In this document: one piece after another, positions 37,056-47,218 of the stretch | How positions within the stretch are numbered: position 1 is the stretch's first letter | Layout of the letters: each line of letters starts with the position of its first letter | Assembly (NCBI RefSeq): GCF_001719125.1 | Contig: NZ_CP017006.1 | Coordinates: forward strand, 1,240,001 to 1,304,000 | DNA from: Sulfolobus sp. A20 | GTDB lineage: Archaea; Thermoproteota; Thermoprotei_A; Sulfolobales; Sulfolobaceae | Direction: 5' to 3' | DNA length: 64,000 nucleotides | Position numbers and translations under genes: made by a program | Notes under the pieces: generated by a model | What the model was told of the DNA's origin: nothing | Databases searched by the model: none | What the model saw: the letters and a program-made list of their open reading frames with translations, nothing else

Positions 37056-38026
37056 GACAATTCGTCGATTCTTAATCCATCATCTTCCTTTACATCTATT
37101 ATTTTTAAACCCCTTTGTCTCCACTCCTCTCTGACTTTATGTAAATTTTCACCTAAAGCGAATATTGAATCGCCACCTCCAGCCCCCGGCGATAATGCTA
37201 GTAAAGCACCGTTGTTCTCAGCGATTCTGATAAGCCTCTCTTCCTCCTCGCTAACTAAGTTAACCCTAATCACGTTCCTAGCTAAATAGTTCAAATAATT
37301 CCTAGCTAACCTCACGTGTTCTACAGCCTCATCTACTTTATCTAACTTTATGAGTTTTATTGCCATCATGTTTTCTTCATCTATTAGTTTCATCAACTCC
37401 TTAAAGTCCTCATCTTTACTTTTCTCAACGAATTTTTTAACTAACCCTACAGTCTCAGAACTCCTACCAGTGAATCCTAAAATCATATCATAGTTTCCCT
37501 TCAATCTTAATTTCTCGTAATAAAAGTCCATTTTTTCCAAATCATTAAAACGTTTGTAAACTATGCTTCCAAATACCGCTGATGCTATGTCAAAACCACT
37601 ACCTATTCCCTTCTGTCTCTTATAATTAGCTATTTGAGCTAGCTTGTGAATTTCCATTAAATCTATCTTATTGTTTATCATGTAGTAAAAACATGCAGTT
37701 AATGCCACTGTTGAGGCTGATGAACTACCTAAGCCGGTCTTTTTTCCGTCAATTATGAACTCATTATCATTATATAACTCTACCTCATATCCCTTTAATT
37801 CCACTCCGAGTCTTTCCTTAAACGTATCTATAACGGAATTTATTAACTCATTACCTCTGTTCTTAAATTCTCCATATGAGGTGTGAAAGATTAACTCATC
37901 TGAATTACTCCCTTTTATACTGCACTTTACCCTCTTATTTATAGCGAATACGTGGGAAATTCCTCCAAATACTACACTATAACTTCCTATCCAAAGTATT
38001 TTGCCCGGTGATGTTGCTTTAATCAC
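37052..38026 (-). CDS. Phosphomevalonate kinase (GHMP family)
   Basis: 324 residues. The GHMP ATP loop is GLGSSSAST (98-106), preceded by [17 protein letters not shown] at the N terminus (motif I), and motif III is [15 protein letters not shown] near the C terminus. It phosphorylates mevalonate-5-phosphate in the classical mevalonate route, which is rare in archaea but known from Sulfolobus solfataricus. mvaD, the next enzyme, is 2.1 kb away. Plain mevalonate kinase is less likely because the N terminus resembles PMK (SYSVVFGG) and mvaD is linked. A hairpin element starts at its stop codon. Confidence 0.85.
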   Translation of the reverse strand: MIKATSPGKILWIGSYSVVFGGISHVFAINKRVKCSIKGSNSDELIFHTSYGEFKNRGNELINSVIDTFKERLGVELKGYEVELYNDNEFIIDGKKTGLGSSSASTVALTACFYYMINNKIDLMEIHKLAQIANYKRQKGIGSGFDIASAVFGSIVYKRFNDLEKMDFYYEKLRLKGNYDMILGFTGRSSETVGLVKKFVEKSKDEDFKELMKLIDEENMMAIKLIKLDKVDEAVEHVRLARNYLNYLARNVIRVNLVSEEEERLIRIAENNGALLALSPGAGGGDSIFALGENLHKVREEWRQRGLKIIDVKEDDGLRIDELS

Positions 38027-38075
38027 ACGTTATATTCTTTAATAGCTTTTTAATCTTTAACCATATATACACCAC

Positions 38076-38681
38076 ATGGATTTTCTGAGTAAGAAGGAGA
38101 GAATTGTACTGATAGCTATAGCCCAAGCTGGTCCAGCCGGGATACCATCCTCTAGCCTTTCAGCATTAAGTTACGTTATGACTAAGGACACTATTCAGAG
38201 AATAATAGAGGATTTGTACTTTAAGGGGTATATTAACGTTATAAGGGACGTTGATGAAATAAGGTATATAGCGTCGAAAAACGTGAGAAATGCTATGGTG
38301 AACTTTGAATTTCATAAATATAAATTACTTAAGAATCTCGAGAAGCTTAAGAAGGATGTCGAGGAAATAAGTAAGTTAGATAAGCAACAGCAGATAGGAG
38401 CATTTAAGAATTTGATTAGGGATCTAATGTCTCAGATCTCAACATCTCTTATCACGTTATTTAACGATTTACCAGATTTAACCATACCAGAATATATTGA
38501 GCTTTTGGAGAATTTAGACAAGGAATTTCTTTCTAGGTTATTACCTATAATCCAAGAAAATATGAGTGAAGAGGAATTAGCTACTTTTATTTCGTTAATT
38601 AGCAGATTTAGAGGAGAAAAAGAGGCTGAACAGCTTAAAACACTCTTACAGAGGGCTAAGGAAAACGTAAATAATAAATGA
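38076..38681 (+). CDS. Hypothetical protein, winged-helix plus helical coiled coil
   Basis: 201 residues. The N-terminal ~75 residues (KKERIVLIAIAQAGPAGIPS, LYFKGYINVIRDVDEIRYIA) look like a winged-helix domain; then a charged helical part (LKNLEKLKKDVEEISKLDKQ) with coiled-coil spacing and a helical end. Not a known family. It is divergent from the PMK gene with ~50 bases between starts and convergent with the membrane gene at 38685. Confidence 0.65.
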   Translation: MDFLSKKERIVLIAIAQAGPAGIPSSSLSALSYVMTKDTIQRIIEDLYFKGYINVIRDVDEIRYIASKNVRNAMVNFEFHKYKLLKNLEKLKKDVEEISKLDKQQQIGAFKNLIRDLMSQISTSLITLFNDLPDLTIPEYIELLENLDKEFLSRLLPIIQENMSEEELATFISLISRFRGEKEAEQLKTLLQRAKENVNNK

Positions 38682-38684
38682 AAT

Positions 38685-39254
38685 TTAATCACCTTTTATG
38701 CATGATTCACCTATTCTTTTGAACTCTCTTGTATATCTTATACTGGTTACTGACAGAATTACTGACATGAGAGATATTCCAAAGGTTAATCCGGAGAGAA
38801 GGAACGATGTAACAATTTGATTAGTGAGAATAAGTATAATTGAGGATAATAATAGTATTAAAAGTAGCTTATTAATAATCGAAACGTTTCTAAGGGATGT
38901 TTTTATCTCATTTTCCAAAAATACCAATTTATTTACCTTTTCTATCTTAGAATTTAAAACATCTACTAATGACTTGAATGAACTCCAATTGTCTGAAATA
39001 AATTTTATCGCGTCATCCATTGGCAATTTTAGTGGAACTGCCAATATTGCTCCCTCTAAGATTTCTGACATATTATCAGAAGATAATATATGGATTAGTG
39101 AGAGTAACGATTCGATTTTAGCAAGGTCAATCACTTTAGAGGAATTTCGTAAAATTTCAGCAGCTTTCCTCTCTGCCGTAAGCTGTAACAAGGTTGAGAG
39201 TACGTAAAGCAGAGAGGATATTGATATAAACTCTAAAAAAATTAGGTTTGTCAT
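38685..39254 (-). CDS. Hypothetical membrane protein with an internal helical domain
   Basis: 189 residues: one N-terminal helix (EFISISSLLYVLSTLLQLTA), a central charged helical stretch (~25-115), and two C-terminal helices (LLLILLLSSIILILTNQIV, FLLSGLTFGISLMSVILSV). The layout suggests both ends in the membrane with the helical part in the cytoplasm. No family is recognised. Four bases separate it from the convergent gene at 38076. Confidence 0.6.
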   Translation of the reverse strand: MTNLIFLEFISISSLLYVLSTLLQLTAERKAAEILRNSSKVIDLAKIESLLSLIHILSSDNMSEILEGAILAVPLKLPMDDAIKFISDNWSSFKSLVDVLNSKIEKVNKLVFLENEIKTSLRNVSIINKLLLILLLSSIILILTNQIVTSFLLSGLTFGISLMSVILSVTSIRYTREFKRIGESCIKGD

Positions 39255-39449
39255 ATCCTATCCCGGTGATTAGTATTATTATACAAATCTAATATTGTAA
39301 TCGGTATAACCACGTATTTTATGTACAGAAAACAGATAAATAAATTTTTGTCTTAAATCAACAGCTAGTTATATCTTTACTATGAGGGTGTGTATAAAGA
39401 TTTATTCAACAAATTATATATTTGACTCTGATTTTTAAGATGTATCAGA

Positions 39450-40148
39450 ATGATTAAAAATATCATAGATAAATATGTCATTACTTCCGATAGCGATAAT
39501 ATACATGAGTTAAAAGAATTGGTAGATTTGCTAGAAAAATATAATGTAAAAGCGTATAATTATAAAGTAGAATACTTAAGAGGAAAGGTAAACATAAGGG
39601 TTATGAAAGGCAATGTGATTTTAGATTTAGCAAATTTAACGTTAGGCGAATTAGAGGAAACGTTAAATAAATCTGAAGAACTGTTTACCAATAGATTCAA
39701 GATTACCTTTCATAACTGTCCCTCCTTAAGGGAGATTTTAGATAAGCTTGAAAGGACCAACTTGCCTTATAGTGAAATAAACGTCTTCAGAGATTCCGTA
39801 AAAATCAGAATTATAGATAAGAACATCTCCTTCATCGATAGTAGGGATTTAGAAGCCACTTACTATCTTAGTTTAATATTGGATAAGGTTAATTTAACCG
39901 ATGTCAACTTAGGAAGGATTACGCGAGTTAATGATATGTTAGCCTTTATTTTGCTTAAAGCCCATGGAATCAGGGATCTTAATTTATTAAGAGAAATATT
40001 AGCTAAAGACTACATTATAAGAGGAGATGAGATAGTAATAAGAGATATAGGAGTAATAATTTCTAAAGAAGGAATATATAATGAGACGAAAAAGTTTAAG
40101 TTGAGTAGGAAGGAGTTATACGATTTAATTTATTTAGGTAAAGATTAA
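39450..40148 (+). CDS. Hypothetical soluble protein
   Basis: 232 residues, charged, alternating strands and helices, no membrane segment and no recognised motif. HNCPSLREILDKLERTNLPY and FIDSRDLEATYYLSLILDKV are its best-defined blocks. It ends 24 bases before mvaD on the same strand, so the two are probably cotranscribed; whether it serves isoprenoid synthesis is unknown. Confidence 0.6.
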   Translation: MIKNIIDKYVITSDSDNIHELKELVDLLEKYNVKAYNYKVEYLRGKVNIRVMKGNVILDLANLTLGELEETLNKSEELFTNRFKITFHNCPSLREILDKLERTNLPYSEINVFRDSVKIRIIDKNISFIDSRDLEATYYLSLILDKVNLTDVNLGRITRVNDMLAFILLKAHGIRDLNLLREILAKDYIIRGDEIVIRDIGVIISKEGIYNETKKFKLSRKELYDLIYLGKD

Positions 40149-40172
40149 AATCTTTAATCGTTTTTAGAACCA

Positions 40173-41159
40173 ATGATGTTAAATAGTGTAACCGTTACAG
40201 CTCCCTCAAACATTGCAATCGTAAAGTACTGGGGAAAGAGAGGAGATGAAAAATTAAATCTTCCGTTAAACAGTTCAATTTCTATAACTTTAGATGAGCA
40301 GTTATCGGTTACAACCACAATAAGCTTGAATAAAGATGAGAAAGATGTAATCATAGTGAACGGTAAGATATTGTCTGAAGAGGAGAGCAGGGAATACGCT
40401 GGAAGGGTTATAGAAAAGTTCAGACAGATCGTAAGTAAGAACTTTCATGTTAGGATTGAATCGATAGCTAACTTTCCAGCTAATGCAGGTTTAGCTTCAT
40501 CAGCTGCGGGAATAGCTGCAATAACTTTAGGGCTAAATGAGCTTTTAGGACTTGATTTACCTTTGAAAGAGCTCTCAAAAATAGCTAGGTTAGGTTCAGG
40601 TAGTGCGTGTAGAAGTATGTTCGGAGGATTCGTTATGTGGGAGAAGGGAATTAGAGAGGATGGAGAAGATTCGTATTGCTACCAATTATTTCCAAGTGAC
40701 CATTGGAGGGATTTAGTAGATATCATTGCGATTATAAGTGAAGAAGAGAAGAAGATTTCGTCTAGAAGGGGGATGATGAGATCAGCTGAAACTTCGGAGT
40801 TAATGGAGTGTAGGTTGAAATTCATAGAGAATAGCATAAACGAGGTGGTTGATGCGATAAGGAAAAAGGATGAAAAAAGGTTTTACTATTACGTAATGAG
40901 ACATAGTAATAGTATGCACGCGGTTATACTTGATAGTTGGCCCTCATTTTTCTACTTGAATGATAAATCTCTGAAAATAATGGAATGGGTTCAAGAGTTT
41001 GGTAATGCCGGTTACACATTCGATGCTGGTCCAAATCCTCATATCTTTACTACCGAGAAATATATTAATGAGGTGATGGACTTTTTGGAAAAAGTAGGAG
41101 TCAAGAGAGTAGTAATCTCTAGAGTGGGTCAAGGTCCTAGCTTAAAACAAAAGTATTGA
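40173..41159 (+). CDS. mvaD: Diphosphomevalonate decarboxylase
   Basis: 328 residues. Family blocks: [20 protein letters not shown] (start), [28 protein letters not shown] (ATP loop near 105-117), [16 protein letters not shown], and [12 protein letters not shown] with the conserved acidic residue near the C terminus. It makes isopentenyl diphosphate from mevalonate diphosphate, the last step of the classical pathway for archaeal lipids and the carotenoids encoded at 44.7-49 kb. The stop overlaps the convergent glycosyltransferase gene by 23 bases. The ATG is doubled (ATGATG). Confidence 0.95.
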   Translation: MMLNSVTVTAPSNIAIVKYWGKRGDEKLNLPLNSSISITLDEQLSVTTTISLNKDEKDVIIVNGKILSEEESREYAGRVIEKFRQIVSKNFHVRIESIANFPANAGLASSAAGIAAITLGLNELLGLDLPLKELSKIARLGSGSACRSMFGGFVMWEKGIREDGEDSYCYQLFPSDHWRDLVDIIAIISEEEKKISSRRGMMRSAETSELMECRLKFIENSINEVVDAIRKKDEKRFYYYVMRHSNSMHAVILDSWPSFFYLNDKSLKIMEWVQEFGNAGYTFDAGPNPHIFTTEKYINEVMDFLEKVGVKRVVISRVGQGPSLKQKY

Positions 41160-42381
41160 GAAACTCATGTGTTTCCTTAGCAACGTTAGCCCAGGAAGAG
41201 TGCTCCTCTAAGAACCGTTTTACCCTTTCGTCTTCATGCTCCTTCTCATAAGACTCTTCATCCATTTCTAGAATTTTATTAGCTAGGTTAGCCATGGCTT
41301 TTATGTCATATTCTTTTACGATTTTAACTGGTTTCAGTCCAGAGTAAACGTATCTTATAGCCGGTATATCATAAGCTACCACAGAAGTTCCTAAGGCCAA
41401 AGTATCTAATACTACCAGCGAAAATCCATCTTGGTGCGAGGGATATATTAACACTTTAGCCTTAGATACGGTATCATATACTTCTTCAATTGGCCTATAT
41501 CCTTTATACTCTATTTTTCTAGAGGACATTAGCATCTCTTCATCCCTCTCATTTATCGTCTTGCCGAAGACGACTACCTTACTTTTTAATAGATTAGCAA
41601 TATTAGGAAGCTCTCTTATTCCCTTTTGAGGAACTAACCTTGCTAAGAATACCGCATAATCGTCTTTTCCCTTGGTCCTCCTAAATTTATATATTAAATC
41701 CTTATTAAACGCATTTCCTACTCTAAATACTTTTAATTTAATGTTATACTTATTGCATATCTCATCTATTCTAGATAATTCAATGGAAGCTTGAGAAACG
41801 GACGCAATTCCTTTCAATACACCATCACTCATAGCCTTTATGTAAGCCTTTCTATCTAGCTTGTAAAAATACCACATCAGAGTATCATAGGCTAAACCAT
41901 AAAGTCCTAAAATCTTCCTATATCCCCTTCCAAAAGTCTTCCTAAAAGGTTCATCATGAAGAAGCTTAATAAGAGGTTTATTAAGTTTTTTTGCAATGTG
42001 ATACGATAATCTAAGAGTAATTGAGTCCTCATGCATATCATAAACTAAGTCTGCCTTTACATTATTTAGCATTTCAATATAGTTCCTATCAATCCCTAGA
42101 TCATTCCATTTTATATAGACGGTATGAGATTTAAGGAAATACGAGAAAGTACCTTGCTTTAACTCATCGTTATACTTTTCTATCACATCATACACTGAGT
42201 CAAAGACTCTTACCCCACTCTTCTCTAAGTCTTTCAATACTTCATAATTATTTTTAACCAAAAAAGAAGGAACGTAAAGTGTAACCTCATCCCCTAATTT
42301 CACTAACTCTTTTAATACGTTAATAATATGTGTAGAAACCCCTGAAATATTAAATACGTTGCCTATTGCCAGTATCTTCAT
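41137..42381 (-). CDS. Glycosyltransferase family 4
   Basis: 414 residues with the GT-B layout. The N-terminal domain begins [20 protein letters not shown] (acceptor domain with G-V-S-T-H), and the C-terminal domain has [19 protein letters not shown] and [19 protein letters not shown] with the E/D region replaced by QDGFS plus VLDTLA. It transfers an activated sugar to an unknown acceptor at the cytoplasmic membrane face (glycolipid, S-layer glycan or glycogen). 23-base tail overlap with mvaD. Confidence 0.85.
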   Translation of the reverse strand: MKILAIGNVFNISGVSTHIINVLKELVKLGDEVTLYVPSFLVKNNYEVLKDLEKSGVRVFDSVYDVIEKYNDELKQGTFSYFLKSHTVYIKWNDLGIDRNYIEMLNNVKADLVYDMHEDSITLRLSYHIAKKLNKPLIKLLHDEPFRKTFGRGYRKILGLYGLAYDTLMWYFYKLDRKAYIKAMSDGVLKGIASVSQASIELSRIDEICNKYNIKLKVFRVGNAFNKDLIYKFRRTKGKDDYAVFLARLVPQKGIRELPNIANLLKSKVVVFGKTINERDEEMLMSSRKIEYKGYRPIEEVYDTVSKAKVLIYPSHQDGFSLVVLDTLALGTSVVAYDIPAIRYVYSGLKPVKIVKEYDIKAMANLANKILEMDEESYEKEHEDERVKRFLEEHSSWANVAKETHEFLNTFVLS

Positions 42382-42440
42382 TCATTATACATAAGTTTTA
42401 CATTTTATTAACACTTTGCTTCACCTATCGCACAATTACT

Positions 42441-42486
42441 GACAAAATGAAGACTAGGCTTGCCCTTTAGGCAGGAAGGAGGTCAG
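42441..42486 (+). repeat. Solo hairpin element, copy 9
   Basis: GACAAAATGAAGACTAGG, CTTGCCC, TTTA, GGCAGGA, AGGAGGTCAG. The arms are shortened (TTGCCC with GGCAGG) but pair, and the tail is intact. Confidence 0.7.
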
Positions 42487-42840
42487 ATATAGGATATTAA
42501 TACTAATGGCAAATTTAATATTATGAAGTTAGGAATAAATAAAGTAACTAATGTGTTGAAAATCACTTTCCTCCTTTCTCTCATCAAACGGAGTAATTCC
42601 CGTGAAAAGGATTAACGCTTTAGACCTCGGCAAAAATCCTTGCCTATAGAGTTGTAAGGAGGTTAACAGTCTTCTCTTCAATCAATAGTGCTCCAATTAT
42701 TAAATAAAATGACATAATATAAATAATTTTTCACTATAGCAAATACGTTTTGGGGCGCATTTTATGTATAATTCTTTATTTAATTATGTAAACAATGCCA
42801 CTAGCACTGACTTTATAATTTACTTTACCAAGTAAATCCC
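42487..42840. other. Gene-free stretch
   Basis: No coding frame is seen. At 42583-42670 there is a run of short complementary pieces (GGCAAAAATCCTTGCC, and GAGTTGTAAGGAGGTTAAC), a poor match to the 3' ends of the two structured RNA candidates. The last ~60 bases (TTTAATTATG, ATTTACTTTACCAAG) probably carry the FMN reductase promoter. Confidence 0.4.
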
Positions 42841-43416
42841 ATGGACGAAATCAAAATCCTTGGTATAGCAGGAAGCCTAAGGAAAGACTCATACAATAAA
42901 AAGTTGCTAAGATCTACCTTAAATCTTTTGCCTAAAGGCGTTACTATGGAGATTTTTGAAGGTTTAGGAGAGATTCCACTATTTAACCAAGATCAAGAGA
43001 ATAATCCCCCTCAAATTGTAAAAGAGTTTAAGAAAAAGATTAGGGAAGCTGACGCTCTATTAATAGCTACTCCGGAATACAATAGGTCAATACCAGGGGT
43101 GTTAAAGAACGCAATTGATTGGGCATCAAGGCCATATAACGACAATGCTTTTAGTGGAAAGATAGCTGCTATTGTTAGTGCTTCTATGGGAATGCTAGGA
43201 GGATCCTTGGCTCAGTATCACTTGAGGCAAATATTATCCTTCCTTAATGTAATAGTAGTTCCTGCACCAGAGGTATTCGTAAGCTTTGCTCAGCAAAAGT
43301 TCGACGAGCAGGGAAATTTAACTGATGAGACTGCGAAGAAGTTAATAAGCCAGTTGATATCAAATTTAGTTTATCAAGTGAAAATATCTAAAAATGTTCA
43401 AGTAATAAGAGTATAA
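42841..43416 (+). CDS. NADPH-dependent FMN reductase
   Basis: 191 residues, flavodoxin-like. ILGIAGSLRKDSYNKKLLRS is the phosphate loop of the NADPH-dependent FMN reductase (PF03358), and ATPEYNRSIPGVLKNAIDW is the P-E-Y-N-x-S-x-P-G-x-L-K-N-A-x-D-W signature. It reduces FMN or quinones/azo compounds with NADPH in the cytoplasm. Single gene, followed by a NiCoT-like gene 117 bases on. Confidence 0.9.
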   Translation: MDEIKILGIAGSLRKDSYNKKLLRSTLNLLPKGVTMEIFEGLGEIPLFNQDQENNPPQIVKEFKKKIREADALLIATPEYNRSIPGVLKNAIDWASRPYNDNAFSGKIAAIVSASMGMLGGSLAQYHLRQILSFLNVIVVPAPEVFVSFAQQKFDEQGNLTDETAKKLISQLISNLVYQVKISKNVQVIRV

Positions 43417-43533
43417 CAGCTTTTTTACTTTATTATTCCTTGTTTGAGGAAATTAATCAATATTTGCGTGGTAGTAACAATTTATTTTTTAGTGTCAATA
43501 ACTAATTTTTAGTTAAAGTTCCTAATCTAAATC

Positions 43534-44052
43534 GTGAATCCTATAATATTAGCAGTCATATTAGGCTTATCTCATGGTATAGAACCTGATCATGTAGTTA
43601 CGGCAAGACTGTTAAAGACTAGGCGAAAGATATTACAATTCGCTTTATCACATTCAGCTGGTTTCATAGTTATAGCTATACCGCTCGTCATATTAATAGG
43701 GGATAATAAGATTCTTGAGATAATTGCAGATATAGTAGGAATAATATTCTCAATCCTTCTTATAATCGAAGCTATAACTGGTAAAGAATTCGATATTGGT
43801 GCTAATACCGCTGGAGTACTTCAAGGAGCTTTTGTTATTACTCCTACAAAGGTTATAGTGATAGTTATAGCATCATCTGGATATAATTTATTATATTCTA
43901 TAGAAACACTCTTAGCTTTCATATTTGCATCGTTTATTTCAATATTTTCCCTTTCAATATTAAATATCATACCTAAGAGAATTTACAAAATTCTGAATAT
44001 GTCAATAGCTTTGTTTACACTGGGTTATCTTATATTTTCATTATTCAGTTAG
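43534..44052 (+). CDS. Small NiCoT/NicO-like metal transporter
   Basis: 172 residues, about five helices. The H-x4-D-H signature of nickel-cobalt transporters is at residues 14-20 (LSHGIEPDH), and SHSAGFIVIAIPLVIL with its second His follows. At 172 residues it is shorter than typical members of 300 or more, so it may be a minimal form or a half-transporter. GTG start, no start ATG nearby. It overlaps the convergent winged-helix gene by 12 bases, which suggests a regulator-transporter pair. Confidence 0.7.
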   Translation: MNPIILAVILGLSHGIEPDHVVTARLLKTRRKILQFALSHSAGFIVIAIPLVILIGDNKILEIIADIVGIIFSILLIIEAITGKEFDIGANTAGVLQGAFVITPTKVIVIVIASSGYNLLYSIETLLAFIFASFISIFSLSILNIIPKRIYKILNMSIALFTLGYLIFSLFS

Positions 44053-44337
44053 ATTTATTTCCTTCTTTAATTCATTAACCAAGGTAATTAAGTCTATTTC
44101 AGCTTTTCTTATACTTCTTATCTGCTCTAGGACTTTCCTTCCCTTTTCAGTGATTACGTACTCACCGTCTTTTTCTTCAATTAAACCATTTTCTTTCATT
44201 AATGCCAAATATTTTTTAGCCAAAGATGCACTAAGATTTACATATTTCATTATCGATGATATTCTATTTATCTTACTGTCAATAGCCTCTAGTATGTCGG
44301 AAATTATTTCTTCACGGTTTCTCCTCATTATTATCAT
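44041..44337 (-). CDS. Winged-helix DNA-binding protein
   Basis: 98 residues. Helix-turn-helix KYVNLSASLAKKYLALMKEN and the wing GEYVITEKGRKVLEQI are clear, followed by a dimerising helix. This is the archaeal PadR/COG3432-like type of small repressor. No metal-binding His/Cys cluster is visible. The N-terminal MIIMRR could be shorter: ATG 4 begins MRRNREE. It may control the adjacent NiCoT-like gene, an inference from position. Confidence 0.75.
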   Translation of the reverse strand: MIIMRRNREEIISDILEAIDSKINRISSIMKYVNLSASLAKKYLALMKENGLIEEKDGEYVITEKGRKVLEQIRSIRKAEIDLITLVNELKKEINLTE

Positions 44338-44680
44338 GATAACCTTTAATTGAACGCATATATATTTATTTTCATAATTACTTTAACGGCATCAACATTA
44401 TATATAATATCAGATATAAGATATCAATTATCGTGATCTATGTCCTATAGAAAGTTGTTATCAGGAAACAATTTATTGAATATCACTATCTACAAAAAGT
44501 ATATATTGCATCTATTTACTATTATTCCTATCTTTCATTAACACTTGCTTCCCTTAATATGTATAAATTTATCACTTAATTGTTTTCTTACAACGAGATC
44601 TACTACTTATAATTAGCGATCTCATCTCGAATGGTGAAACTTGTCGTCACTTTATTATGAAATTTCTTGACATATGTTTC
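44338..44680. other. Gene-free stretch
   Basis: Very AT-rich, with no reading frame or repeat recognised. It holds the winged-helix gene's promoter (AATATATATGCG area near 44350) and ends at hairpin copy 10. Confidence 0.45.
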
Positions 44681-44722
44681 TTACGATTTGAGGAAAGCTT
44701 CACTCTTCGGGGAGGAAGTCAG
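44681..44722 (+). repeat. Solo hairpin element, copy 10 (diverged)
   Basis: TTACGATTTGAGGAAAG, CTTCACTC, TTCG, GGGAGGAAGTCAG. Its final TCAG overlaps the TGA stop (44719-44721, reverse strand) of the downstream glycosyltransferase. Confidence 0.65.
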
Positions 44723-45603
44723 AACTTAAATCTCTCTAGGAGATAATTCATGTAAACTTCATTTACAAATAATTTTAAAAATCTAATTTTATTGAATCCT
44801 AAACTACTACCTCTATCTTCATTTATCCTAAACTTTATTATCTCAAGATCTTCTCTCATTTTCATCGATAGGTAAACATCTTCGTACCCATTGATAAACG
44901 TTTCATCAAAAACTTTTCCATTGATTACCCTTCTATTCAAGATTAGAAAACTTCCTGCATTTAAGAATGAATCAATAATTTCCCCGGAAAGCTTAATAAA
45001 GGGACCTACCATGGAATTAATTAATACGACGTGTTTAATCTTGAGATTTTCTCCATACTTATTTAACAAATAACCATATACTTCTGCTGGTGGCAAGTGG
45101 AATATTTTGCCTATGATGTGCATTACTCTAACGAAATCGGAAGTTGGTTTTACTATTGATACTCTGTACGTATGATATGATGATGGACTAGCCAATACCA
45201 TACCTTTTGTAGCCGTAGAAAGTTCATCGATTAACTTAGTAGCATTATCTACTTTATGCATATCGTCATTTGAAATAACTACCCATTTCGGATGTGACTC
45301 TATAGCCTTTAAAACACCTAAATTTACGCTTCTTGCATAGTTGAAGAATTTCCCCCTACTTTCAACGAAAACTATTGGTAAAGGTGAGAAAATTGATTTA
45401 GCTTGCCTAGCTCTCCCAGAATTAACGTCCATAGTGGGAATAACGACTACTACATCATTTTCTGTATTATCCTTAATTACTTTGATTTCCGCTGAAGGTC
45501 TATTTTTCATCCATTTAATAATCGAATCTCTATCGAATTGATATACTCTCTCTATCTTCCTAGGTTCTTCACTAGAGTAATAGGTCTCTATGTTAGATTC
45601 CAC
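44719..45603 (-). CDS. GT-A type glycosyltransferase-like protein at the end of the carotenoid operon
   Basis: 294 residues. DVVVVIPTMDVNSGRARQA (start of GT-A fold), KWVVISNDDMHKVDNATKL (N-D-D in the DxD position) and FDETFINGYEDVYLSMKMRE (catalytic E-D region) resemble GT2 transferases. It overlaps crtY by 16 bases, so it is translated with crtY and crtB. Sulfolobales make zeaxanthin glycosides, so sugar transfer to zeaxanthin is a reasonable idea but not shown. The hydrophobic end FLKLFVNEVYMNYLLERF could contact the membrane. Confidence 0.75.
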   Translation of the reverse strand: MESNIETYYSSEEPRKIERVYQFDRDSIIKWMKNRPSAEIKVIKDNTENDVVVVIPTMDVNSGRARQAKSIFSPLPIVFVESRGKFFNYARSVNLGVLKAIESHPKWVVISNDDMHKVDNATKLIDELSTATKGMVLASPSSYHTYRVSIVKPTSDFVRVMHIIGKIFHLPPAEVYGYLLNKYGENLKIKHVVLINSMVGPFIKLSGEIIDSFLNAGSFLILNRRVINGKVFDETFINGYEDVYLSMKMREDLEIIKFRINEDRGSSLGFNKIRFLKLFVNEVYMNYLLERFKF

Positions 45604-46280
45604 ATTCGTTCACCTACTCTATAAAATAATGTGTAGAAGTTCATCATAGTTAAAGAATATATTGCATCCTCTATTGGAATAGTCAAGATTCTAATCCCTA
45701 ATATAGAGTGAGGTCCATAGATGACTATAGGAAGGGAAGTCAAAAAGTAATCGAAAACTAGGAAAGGAATATAAGTTAAAGCAACAAATACCCAATAATT
45801 AGTTGATTTAAACATTTCTTCATCAAATATCTCTACTAGAATGAGAGAAGCTGAGAAGTATATAAGGTCTACAAAAGTATATGAAAAATATCTAAAAAAG
45901 AAGTCTAATACTAAAACAATAATTGATACAATCAACACTTTGTCTCTTCTGACAAAAGGTATCTTATTGTCTCTTATTTTAATATTTACAAAGTCATATA
46001 TCATCAGACAAGCGAAAGGTGTAACGAAGAAAAATAGTATCTCCTCAATTGGTAAATTGATAATTTTGAGTCCAATTATCCAATACGGGTTAAAGCTCCA
46101 ACTGTCTATAGAGGTTGCAAAAATATCCCACAATATGAATGGTATAGAGGATACTAGAATGGAAAAGGCTAAAGCTTTGTACCTTCTTTTCACGAAAAGA
46201 AGAGATATGATTAGAGTAGGAAAGAATATCATGGAGTCTATTTCGATATATGCTAAATGGGGATAAAAGAAGGTAACCAT
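45588..46280 (-). CDS. crtY: Lycopene beta-cyclase, fused CrtYc-CrtYd type
   Basis: 230 residues with about seven helices and two homologous halves: [14 protein letters not shown] in the first and [15 protein letters not shown] in the second, the two P-I-E-(E/D) motifs of the heterodimeric-type lycopene cyclases, here fused. It cyclises both ends of lycopene to beta-carotene in the membrane. It overlaps crtB by 28 bases upstream and the GT gene by 16 bases downstream; these make one operon. Confidence 0.92.
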   Translation of the reverse strand: MVTFFYPHLAYIEIDSMIFFPTLIISLLFVKRRYKALAFSILVSSIPFILWDIFATSIDSWSFNPYWIIGLKIINLPIEEILFFFVTPFACLMIYDFVNIKIRDNKIPFVRRDKVLIVSIIVLVLDFFFRYFSYTFVDLIYFSASLILVEIFDEEMFKSTNYWVFVALTYIPFLVFDYFLTSLPIVIYGPHSILGIRILTIPIEDAIYSLTMMNFYTLFYRVGERMWNLT

Positions 46281-47098
46281 CTCAATACACCTACTAGCGA
46301 ATTATAGACACCTTGAGTTATTATCCTCCTCTTCTTTGGTTTAACCTTTACCCTTATCACTACACATGGATCGTGCCATATCTTATTAGCTGTCCATTTA
46401 TACATATCAGCTGCAGTCTTTATCGGTATTAGATACCTCAATGGAATGTACTTATATCCCTTCTCGGCTTCTCTTTGGTATACATTAAACCTTTCAATCT
46501 GAAACCTCATATACTTCTTAAACCCTTCATTGCATTCACATAAGCTCTTAATACCAAATTTTCTCATTTCGTCGTAAGGCAGATACTGTCTACCTAACTC
46601 AACGTCTTCCTTAACGTCGCGAATGAAGTTCAAATACTGCATTGCTCTTCCTAACATTCTAGCGTAGTAACTTGACTCCTGATTTAAACCCAAAATCCTC
46701 ATCATCATTAGACCAATTACCTCAGCTGAGCCATACATATATTTTAATGTCTCATCGATAGTGTAATATGTCTTCTTATAAATATCAGACTCCATAGAAT
46801 TCAGAAATGCCTCTACCCACTCCCTTTCAATCCTTTTTCTTTTCATTAGGTCTGAAAAGTTAGTTAGAACAACGCCATCAATTTGCTTACCCTCTAACAC
46901 ACGGTAGAACTTGTCTCTCATTTCATAAAATTCATCTACTTTTTGTGGTATCGAATCAACTAAATCATCAAAAACTCTGACAAAAGCGTAAAGCCTCGTC
47001 ACATCTCTTCTGACTTCATCTGGAAAGAATAGAGTACTATTATAATAAGTTACACTGCCCCTCCTAAAGATGGCATTTAATGTTTTATAATCATCCAT
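46253..47098 (-). CDS. crtB: Phytoene synthase
   Basis: About 281 residues. Two Asp-rich motifs bind the Mg2+-diphosphate: DDLVD (44-48) and RDVKED (160-165), in [12 protein letters not shown] and [13 protein letters not shown] contexts typical of squalene/phytoene synthases. It joins two geranylgeranyl diphosphates to phytoene, fed by the mevalonate genes nearby. The ATG at 47098 gives the standard family start ([19 protein letters not shown]); a GTG at 47119 would add 7 residues. It leads the crtB-crtY-GT operon. Confidence 0.95.
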   Translation of the reverse strand: MDDYKTLNAIFRRGSVTYYNSTLFFPDEVRRDVTRLYAFVRVFDDLVDSIPQKVDEFYEMRDKFYRVLEGKQIDGVVLTNFSDLMKRKRIEREWVEAFLNSMESDIYKKTYYTIDETLKYMYGSAEVIGLMMMRILGLNQESSYYARMLGRAMQYLNFIRDVKEDVELGRQYLPYDEMRKFGIKSLCECNEGFKKYMRFQIERFNVYQREAEKGYKYIPLRYLIPIKTAADMYKWTANKIWHDPCVVIRVKVKPKKRRIITQGVYNSLVGVLRWLPSFIPI

Positions 47099-47218
47099 AA
47101 TTCTATAAGAGGAGTACACGATAAAGCATTGTATAAAAAACCGTTTAACAATCGCTTTTTAAAAGCTATTAAAATATTTTTAACACACGCTTTATTTATA
47201 TTAAGCCTTATATATGAT

